From the NCBI RefSeq assembly GCF_000022085.1, contig NC_011894.1, positions 141,001 through 205,000 on the forward strand: a DNA stretch of 64,000 nt, written 5' to 3'. Below the pieces are notes generated by a model. That model ran no database searches. It saw only the letters and a list, made by a program, of their open reading frames with translations, and was not told the DNA's origin. This stretch comes from Methylobacterium nodulans ORS 2060. Lineage in GTDB: Bacteria > Pseudomonadota > Alphaproteobacteria > Rhizobiales > Beijerinckiaceae. Positions 58,716 through 64,000 of the stretch are shown here, piece by piece. The stretch's first letter is position 1, and each line of letters begins with the position of its first letter. A program made the position numbers and the translations under genes.

Positions 58716-59144
58716 TCATGACTCGCCCGGCCGGCGCGACGCCGGCTCCCGCAGCCCGGTCGGCTTGAACACGCCGCTCGCGCTCGCCACCAGCGTTCCG
58801 GCCTCGCCACGAACCTCCGCATCGCAGAACAGGATCGATTGGCCAGCGCGCACGACCCGCCCCTCGGCCAGGAGCACGCCACGCCCCGGCGACAGGAAGC
58901 GCGTCTGCATGTCGAGCGTCACCACGGGCCGCCCGGCGGTGAGCCGCGCCACCGTGCCCATGGCGATGTCGAGAAGCGTGCAGAGCACGCCGCCATGGGC
59001 GATGCCCAGATTGTTGGCGTGCTCGGGCCCCAGAACCAGGCGCAGATGCGTGCGCCCGTTCTCGAAGCGCAGGGCTTCGACCCCGCAGAGCCGCGCGAAC
59101 GGAATCTCCGCTCCAAAGATCGTCCCGCCCTGCCCTTCATCCAT
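58716..59144 (-). CDS. PaaI-type hotdog thioesterase
   Basis: 142 residues from the ATG at 59144, which has GGAGCGAGG upstream. NNLGIAHGGVLCTLLDIAMG is the PaaI active-site motif with HGG and the helix Asp, and VTLDMQTRFLSPGRG follows. It hydrolyses an acyl-CoA thioester; the substrate is unknown. It differs clearly from the thioesterase at 20145. It is divergent from a histidine phosphatase gene with only 74 bases between them. Confidence 0.88.
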   Translation of the reverse strand: MDEGQGGTIFGAEIPFARLCGVEALRFENGRTHLRLVLGPEHANNLGIAHGGVLCTLLDIAMGTVARLTAGRPVVTLDMQTRFLSPGRGVLLAEGRVVRAGQSILFCDAEVRGEAGTLVASASGVFKPTGLREPASRRPGES

Positions 59145-59218
59145 GGCCTCGCTCCGCATCTTCGAAAGAACGGTATGGAGAGTTCGCCGTCCCGGCAATT
59201 CCCGCTATAGGTCGGGCC

Positions 59219-59908
59219 ATGAGCCGATCCACCTCCCATTCCTTCGTCCGCACCCGCTGGTGGTGGGTGCGCCACGCCCCCGTGCGGGGCGACGGCGGCC
59301 GCATCTACGGCGGCTCCGACATTCCCTGCGACTGCGGGGACGCGCATGTCTTCGCGGGACTGGCCCCAGTGCTGCCGCGGGGCGCCATCTGGGTGTCGAG
59401 CCATCTCGGGCGCACCCGCCAGACCGCCGAGGCCCTGTGGCAGGCCGGCGACTTCTCGGTCGACGGGGCGGCCCCGGCCCTGACGGCCCTGCCGGCGCTC
59501 GCCGAGCAGAATCTCGGCGACTGGCAGGGGCAGGACCGTGCCCGCTTCTTCGCCGAGCGTCAGCCGATGGCGGAGAGCTACTGGTTCGCCCCCGCCGAGG
59601 AGCGCCCGCCGAACGGCGAGAGCTTCGCGGAGATGTGCGGCCGGGTCCATGCGGCCATCGCGGATCTCACCGACGAGCATCGTGGCCGCGACATCGTCGC
59701 GGTGGCGCATGGCGGCACGATCCGGGCGGCGATCGCCCTCGCGCTCGCGCTGCCCCCGCAGGGGGGCCTCGCCTTCGCGATCGAGAACTGCTCGCTCACC
59801 CGCCTCGACCATTACGACAGCCCGGACGGGTCCGGCTGGCGAATCGGCATGGTGAACGGGCAGCCCTGGCTCGGCGCCGGCCTCGAGGGCGGCGGGCCGG
59901 CAGCCTGA
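59219..59908 (+). CDS. Histidine phosphatase family protein (alpha-ribazole-phosphatase-like)
   Basis: 229 residues. WWWVRHAPVRGDGGRIYGGSD carries the RHA motif, VSSHLGRTRQTAEAL the arginine motif, LAEQNLGDWQGQ the family loop and IVAVAHGGTIRAAI the second histidine. RHAP rather than RHG is typical of the CobC-like branch, but no cobalamin genes are nearby, so the substrate is open. It is convergent with malate synthase. Confidence 0.85.
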   Translation: MSRSTSHSFVRTRWWWVRHAPVRGDGGRIYGGSDIPCDCGDAHVFAGLAPVLPRGAIWVSSHLGRTRQTAEALWQAGDFSVDGAAPALTALPALAEQNLGDWQGQDRARFFAERQPMAESYWFAPAEERPPNGESFAEMCGRVHAAIADLTDEHRGRDIVAVAHGGTIRAAIALALALPPQGGLAFAIENCSLTRLDHYDSPDGSGWRIGMVNGQPWLGAGLEGGGPAA

Positions 59909-59927
59909 GCCCCGGCCCTGCCCTACC

Positions 59928-62129
59928 CTAGGCCGTCGCGCCCTCGCGGGCCTTTTCGGTCGGCGCTCCGGCGGCCTTGGCCTCGCGGCGCCGGGCGTGC
60001 AGAATCCATTCGGTGTAGCCGTTCGGCTGGACGCGGCCCTTGAAGACGAGGTCGCAGGCAGCCCGGAAGGCCGGGCCGTCGAAGGCGGGAGCCATCGGCC
60101 GATAGAGCGGATCGCCGGCATTCTGCCGGTCCACCACCTTCGCCATGCGCTTGAGCGTCTCCACGACCTGCTCCTCGCTGACGACGCCGTGGTGGAGCCA
60201 GTTGGCGATGTGCTGCGAGGAGATGCGCAGGGTCGCCCGATCCTCCATCAGGCCGACATCGTGGATATCCGGCACCTTGGAACAGCCGACGCCCTGGTCG
60301 ATCCAGCGCACCACGTAGCCGAGGATGCTCTGGGCGTTGTTGTCGATCTCCTGCTGCACGTCGTCGGGCGCGAAGTTCGAGCGCGCGAGCGGGATCTGCA
60401 GGATCTCGGCCAGGGCCGAGCGGGGCCGGCGCGCCAGCTCCTCCTGGCGGGCGTGCACGTCCGTCTCGTGATAGTGCAGCGCGTGCAGGGTGGCGGCCGT
60501 CGGCGAGGGAACCCAGGCCGTGCTGGCACCGGCCTTCGGGTGCGCGCCCTTCTGCATCAGCATGTCGGCCATGGCGTCGGGTGCCGCCCACATGCCCTTG
60601 CCGATCTGCGCCCGGCCGAGCAGGCCGCAGGCGAGGCCGACATCGACGTTGTTCTCCTCATAGCCCTTGATCCAGGGCGTCGCCTTCATGTCGTTCTTGC
60701 GGATGACCGGACCCGCCTCCATCGCGGTGTGGATCTCGTCGCCGGTGCGGTCGAGGAAGCCGGTGTTGATGAACACCACCCGCTCGTCGGCGGCCTTGAT
60801 GCAGGCGGCGAGGTTCACCGTGGTGCGGCGCTCCTCGTCCATGATGCCCATCTTGAGCGTGTTGCGCTCGAGCCCGAGCATCGCCTCGACCCGGCCGAAG
60901 AGCTCGACCGCGAAGGCGACCTCCTCGGGGCCATGCATCTTCGGCTTGACGATGTAGACGGAGCCCTTGCGGCTGTTGCGTAAGCCCGACTCGTTGCGCA
61001 GGTCGTGGATCGCGATCATCGCCGTCACGGCGGCGTCGAGGATGCCCTCCGGCACCTCGTTGCCCTCGGCGTCGAGGACCGCGTCCGTGACCATGTGGTG
61101 GCCGACATTGCGCACCAGCATCAGGCTGCGGCCGGGCACCGTCACTTCGCCGCCGTTCGGCGCGGTGTAGTGGCGGTCGGGATTGAGGCGGCGCTCCATC
61201 ACGCGCCCGTCCTTCTCGAACCGCGCCGAGAGGGTGCCGTTCATCAGGCCGAGCCAGTTGCGATAGACCTCGACCTTGTCGTCGGCATCCACCGCGGCGA
61301 CCGAATCCTCCAGGTCCATGATGGTCGAGATCGCCGATTCGATCAGGATGTCGGCGACGCCCGAGGCGTCGAAGCGGCCGATCCGGTGCGTGCGGTCGAG
61401 GACGATCTCGATATGCAGGCCGTTGTGGCGCAGAAGCAGGGCCGAGGGCATGCTGGCCCGGCCGCGATAGCCCACGAAGGCCTCGGGCCGCGCCAGGGGG
61501 ATGGTCTCGCCGGTATTCATGTTGCCGACGAGGCCGCCATTCTCGACCGCGTAGGTCACCACGTCTGCGTGGCGCCCGCCGGCGAGCGGAACGGTGCGGT
61601 CGAGAAAGGCGCGGGCGCGGGTGACGACGCGGGCGCCGCGGGTGCGGTTGTAGCCCGGGCCGCGCGTCGCGCCGCCCTCCTCGGAAATCGCGTCCGTGCC
61701 GTAGAAGGCGTCGTAGAGCGATCCCCAGCGGGCATTGGCGGCGTTGAGCGCGTAGCGGGCGTTCGAGACCGGCACCACGAGCTGCGGACCCGCAATTGTG
61801 GCGATCTCGTCGTCCACATTCTCGGTCCGGGCCTTCACGGGGCCGGGATCGGGCAGCAGGTAGCCGATCTCGCGCAGGAAGCGCTCATATTCGGCGGCGT
61901 CGATCGGCCGGCCGACCCGCTCACGGTGCCACGCGTCGATGCGGTCCTGCAGGGCGTCGCGCTTGGCGAGCAGCGCGCGGTTCTTCGGCGTGAGATCGCG
62001 CAGGATGGCGGCGAGCCCGCCCCAAAAGACCTCCGGCGATACGCCCGTGCCCGGCAGCGCCTCGCGGACCACGAAATCGTGGAGCACCCGCGCCACCTTC
62101 AACCCGCTGACCGTCTGTCGATCCATCAT
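59928..62129 (-). CDS. glcB: Malate synthase G
   Basis: 733 residues, the normal size of the single-chain G form. The ATG at 62129 has GGGAGG five bases upstream; a second ATG follows. [50 protein letters not shown] and [14 protein letters not shown] (catalytic and metal acids) are visible, and the C-terminal plug domain is complete. It condenses glyoxylate with acetyl-CoA. No isocitrate lyase or glycolate oxidase gene is in the window. Confidence 0.97.
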   Translation of the reverse strand: MMDRQTVSGLKVARVLHDFVVREALPGTGVSPEVFWGGLAAILRDLTPKNRALLAKRDALQDRIDAWHRERVGRPIDAAEYERFLREIGYLLPDPGPVKARTENVDDEIATIAGPQLVVPVSNARYALNAANARWGSLYDAFYGTDAISEEGGATRGPGYNRTRGARVVTRARAFLDRTVPLAGGRHADVVTYAVENGGLVGNMNTGETIPLARPEAFVGYRGRASMPSALLLRHNGLHIEIVLDRTHRIGRFDASGVADILIESAISTIMDLEDSVAAVDADDKVEVYRNWLGLMNGTLSARFEKDGRVMERRLNPDRHYTAPNGGEVTVPGRSLMLVRNVGHHMVTDAVLDAEGNEVPEGILDAAVTAMIAIHDLRNESGLRNSRKGSVYIVKPKMHGPEEVAFAVELFGRVEAMLGLERNTLKMGIMDEERRTTVNLAACIKAADERVVFINTGFLDRTGDEIHTAMEAGPVIRKNDMKATPWIKGYEENNVDVGLACGLLGRAQIGKGMWAAPDAMADMLMQKGAHPKAGASTAWVPSPTAATLHALHYHETDVHARQEELARRPRSALAEILQIPLARSNFAPDDVQQEIDNNAQSILGYVVRWIDQGVGCSKVPDIHDVGLMEDRATLRISSQHIANWLHHGVVSEEQVVETLKRMAKVVDRQNAGDPLYRPMAPAFDGPAFRAACDLVFKGRVQPNGYTEWILHARRREAKAAGAPTEKAREGATA

Positions 62130-62446
62130 CGTCCTCCCGGCGGCAAGCCCGTCACGCGTGCCGCGCGCGCCGTCCTTAACAGGCGAATCCGGGGCCAGAT
62201 AGGCACCTCGGCGCTCCACGCCCGCGCCCGGCGCGCGGAACCATTTCAATTCTCGCGAACTGTCAGGGTGAGTGGAGCATGGCTTTGCCCGCGCGGCGGG
62301 ATGATCGAACGTGACCAAAACGTAATGCAATCGGGGCGGCAAAACGTCGAGGTTTGGCTATCGGCCCCCGTGACAAACAGCAATGCCCCTCCCATCTGGA
62401 GGTCGCCGGGAGGTTCGCCGCCCGGTGCCGAGAGGAGTACGACTCC

Positions 62447-63169
62447 ATGAACAGCGAAGAACGCGACGTCATCAACGGCATTTTCCAGCGTCTCGAGCAG
62501 GCCGCGCAGCAGCCCCGCGATGCCGACGCGGAGCGCTTCATCGCCGACAAGCTCCGGGCGCAGCCCTACGCACCCTACGCGATGGCGCAGCTGATCTATG
62601 TCCAGGAAGAGGCGATCAAGAGCCTCAACCAGCAACTCGAACAGGCTCGCGCCGAGCTGCAGCAGGGTCAGGGCGCCGGACAGGGGTCGGGCGGCGGCTT
62701 CTTCTCCAGCATCTTCGGCGGCGGATCGCGACAGGAGCCGCCGCGGCAGAGCGCGTGGGGCGGTCAGCCCGGCTACGGGCAGCAACCGCCCGGCTACGGG
62801 CCCGGCGGCTATCCGCAGCAGGGCGGCTACGGACAGCCCGGATACGGGCAGCCGGGCTACGCGCCCCAGCAGGGCGGCCCGTGGGGCGGCCAGCCCGCGC
62901 CTCAGCGGAGCGGCTTTCTGGCTTCGGCCCTGCCGATGGCGGCGGGCGCCGCGGGCGGCATGCTGCTCGGCAGCGCGCTGGCGAATGCCTTCAGCGGCGG
63001 GCATTCGCAGCTCGGCAGCCTGGGCGCGGCCGACCTCGGCGGCGCGGCTGGCGCGCAGAATGCGGGCGGCGAGGATTTCGGCGCTCCGCTCGGCGGCGGC
63101 GCCGACTTCCAGGACGCCTCGTTCGATGACGGGGACGGGGATTCGGGCGGCGGGGACGATTGGGTCTGA
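62447..63169 (+). CDS. DUF2076 protein with YGQ-rich low-complexity region
   Basis: 240 residues. The N-terminus (MNSEERDVINGIFQRLEQA, then YAPYAMAQLIYVQEEAI and a short coiled coil) is the DUF2076 core. Residues about 98-145 repeat GYGQ, PGYG and GGYP units. A hydrophobic Ala/Gly segment (SALPMAAGAAGGMLLGSALA) and an acidic tail (DDGDGDSGGGDDW) follow. Some relatives are described as periplasmic ligand-binding or stress proteins; the function here is unknown. The ATG has AGAGGAG upstream. Confidence 0.85.
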   Translation: MNSEERDVINGIFQRLEQAAQQPRDADAERFIADKLRAQPYAPYAMAQLIYVQEEAIKSLNQQLEQARAELQQGQGAGQGSGGGFFSSIFGGGSRQEPPRQSAWGGQPGYGQQPPGYGPGGYPQQGGYGQPGYGQPGYAPQQGGPWGGQPAPQRSGFLASALPMAAGAAGGMLLGSALANAFSGGHSQLGSLGAADLGGAAGAQNAGGEDFGAPLGGGADFQDASFDDGDGDSGGGDDWV

Positions 63170-63195
63170 CGCCGGAACCCTGACCGAACGTCCAG

Positions 63196-63226
63196 AACCC
63201 CCGCTGCGGCGACGCGGCGGGGGTTT
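63196..63226 (+). terminator. Terminator after the DUF2076 gene
   Basis: AACCCCCGC (63196-63204) pairs with GCGGGGGTT (63217-63225), 12-base loop, short T-run. Confidence 0.75.
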
Positions 63227-63232
63227 CGCATC

Positions 63233-63339
63233 TTAGAGCAGGATCCGTTCACGGTGGAACGGCTTCTGCTCTCGCTCTTTCGGGTCTGTCGCATTGTCTG
63301 CGACGAACCGGCATCCACTTCGTCGGAAAATGCTCTAGC
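63233..63339. repeat. Repeat family 3 (TAGAGCA), full copy
   Basis: Opens with TTAGAGCAGGATCCGTTC and its inverted partner GGAACGGCTTCTGCTCT, then CGCATTGTCTGCGACGAACC, GGCATCCACTTCGTCGGAAA and ATGCTCTAG. It ends with the inverted form of its own start. The GAAGTGGAT-CCGGTTCG signature is one I know from intergenic repeats across Rhizobiales. The stop codon of the next gene lies inside it. Confidence 0.75.
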
Positions 63340-64000
63340 TGACGATGACGGTGGCGCCGACCGGAACCCGCTCGTAGAGGTCGATCACGTCCTCGTTCAT
63401 CATGCGGATACAGCCCGACGACACGGATTGCCCGATCGTGTGCGGCTCGTTGGTGCCGTGGATGCGGTAGAGCGAGGAGCCGAGATAGAGCGCACGCGCA
63501 CCCAGCGGGTTGGCGGGCCCGCCCTCCATGTGGCGGGGCAGGTCGGGGCGCCGGCGCAGCATCTCGGGCGGCGGCGTCCAGTCGGGCCACTCGCGCTTCT
63601 GCGTGATGGTCTTGATGCCGGCCCAGGTGAAGCCGGGACGCCCGACGCCGATGCCGTACCGGATCGCCTGACCGCCGGGCTGCACCAGATAGAGGAAGCG
63701 CGAGGTGGTATCGATCACCACGGTCCCGGGCTTCTGGCCGCCCGCATAGGGAACGATCTGGCGCCGATAGCGTCCGTCGAGCGCACGGCCGATCCCGGCG
63801 GCGTCCTCCGGCAGGCCCTGCGGCAGGGCCGCCATACGGGTGCGCGGAGGGGTGGGCTCGTAGGCCGCCATCGGCGACGCGCGCACGAGGTCGCCCGAGC
63901 GCAGGGACGTCGCATAGGCCGGCGCCATGCCTTGCTCGCGCGGGATCAGCGTGCCATCGGCGGCCACGGGAGCCGGCCGAAGCGGACGGGCGACGCTGCC
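63335..64000 (-). CDS. L,D-transpeptidase (ErfK/YbiS/YcfS/YnhG), runs off right edge
   Basis: The visible 221 residues contain a full YkuD domain: VVIDTTSRFLYLV, GRPGFTWAGIKTITQKREWPDW, RIHGTNEPHTIG and the catalytic Cys in SVSSGCIRMMNEDV. It makes 3-3 crosslinks in peptidoglycan or attaches proteins to it. The frame is open to the window edge; a signal peptide is expected beyond it. The TAG stop at 63335-63337 is part of a repeat-family-3 element. Confidence 0.92.
   Translation of the reverse strand, partial: GSVARPLRPAPVAADGTLIPREQGMAPAYATSLRSGDLVRASPMAAYEPTPPRTRMAALPQGLPEDAAGIGRALDGRYRRQIVPYAGGQKPGTVVIDTTSRFLYLVQPGGQAIRYGIGVGRPGFTWAGIKTITQKREWPDWTPPPEMLRRRPDLPRHMEGGPANPLGARALYLGSSLYRIHGTNEPHTIGQSVSSGCIRMMNEDVIDLYERVPVGATVIVS

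Overview
The window is high-GC DNA from an alphaproteobacterium, most likely a Methylobacterium-like member of the Rhizobiales. This rests on the gene content (DctB/DctA with a sigma-54 promoter, a NadQ-type regulator beside nadABC, the N-acetylglutaminylglutamine osmolyte genes, DUF6894 and DUF1236 proteins), on frequent GTG starts, and on intergenic repeats of a kind common in that order. A true malate synthase G argues against a very close M. extorquens relative, but that is weak evidence.

Layout. 1-2.1 kb: divergent dctB (cut by the left edge) and dctA, with a consensus sigma-54 promoter between them. 2.1-4.4 kb: a two-gene unit of unknown function, a phosphoribosyltransferase/kinase-like fusion overlapping a histidine phosphatase. 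4.8-7.7 kb: a cytochrome b561/ethylbenzene-dehydrogenase-type heme protein plus a 2Fe-2S flavoprotein reductase. 7.8-8.6 kb: a hicAB toxin-antitoxin pair with a palindrome over its promoter. 9.6-14.3 kb: the three-gene NAGGN compatible-solute operon. 14.5-18.3 kb: a lone receiver protein and a large hybrid histidine kinase. 18.6-31.3 kb: mostly metabolic genes (two crotonases, thioesterase, rplM-rpsI, trypsin-like protease, threonine dehydratase with a tRNA-editing protein, PAP2 phosphatase, AlgJ/AlgX-like protein, glutathionyl-hydroquinone reductase) ending in a complete class I P450 operon (ferredoxin, reductase, P450).

31.5-36.0 kb: three same-strand genes that look like one cyclic-nucleotide signalling unit: a membrane class III adenylyl cyclase, a DUF3095 cyclase-like protein, and a patatin phospholipase with an N-terminal cyclic-nucleotide-binding domain. 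This is the strongest candidate here for an undescribed system. 36.2-39.4 kb: small proteins, a FemAB-like acyltransferase and nadQ. 40.2-43.6 kb: nadABC, whose promoter is flanked by two copies of a 7-3-7 palindrome that I propose as the NadQ operator. 43.6-49 kb: secreted DUF1236 and DUF3108 proteins, a small unknown protein, and acnA. 49.5-52.7 kb: cytochrome c maturation genes ccmAB and ccmCDG, interrupted by an opposite-strand DUF1328 gene.

52.7-58.7 kb is the most mobile part. One intact IS110-family element sits inside a long palindromic repeat, and a second, frameshifted IS110 transposase lies beside another copy of the same repeat; dapF and mtaB lie between them. 58.7-64 kb: thioesterase, histidine phosphatase, malate synthase G, a DUF2076 protein and an L,D-transpeptidase cut by the right edge.

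The intergenic DNA is rich in dispersed repeats. I distinguish four families plus a 172-bp MITE-like element. Some supply stop codons or lie within a few bases of gene ends. No tRNA, rRNA or CRISPR array was seen. Coordinates of starts were chosen by ribosome binding site, overlap with the preceding gene and family length; family names come from recognition of motifs, not from a database search.
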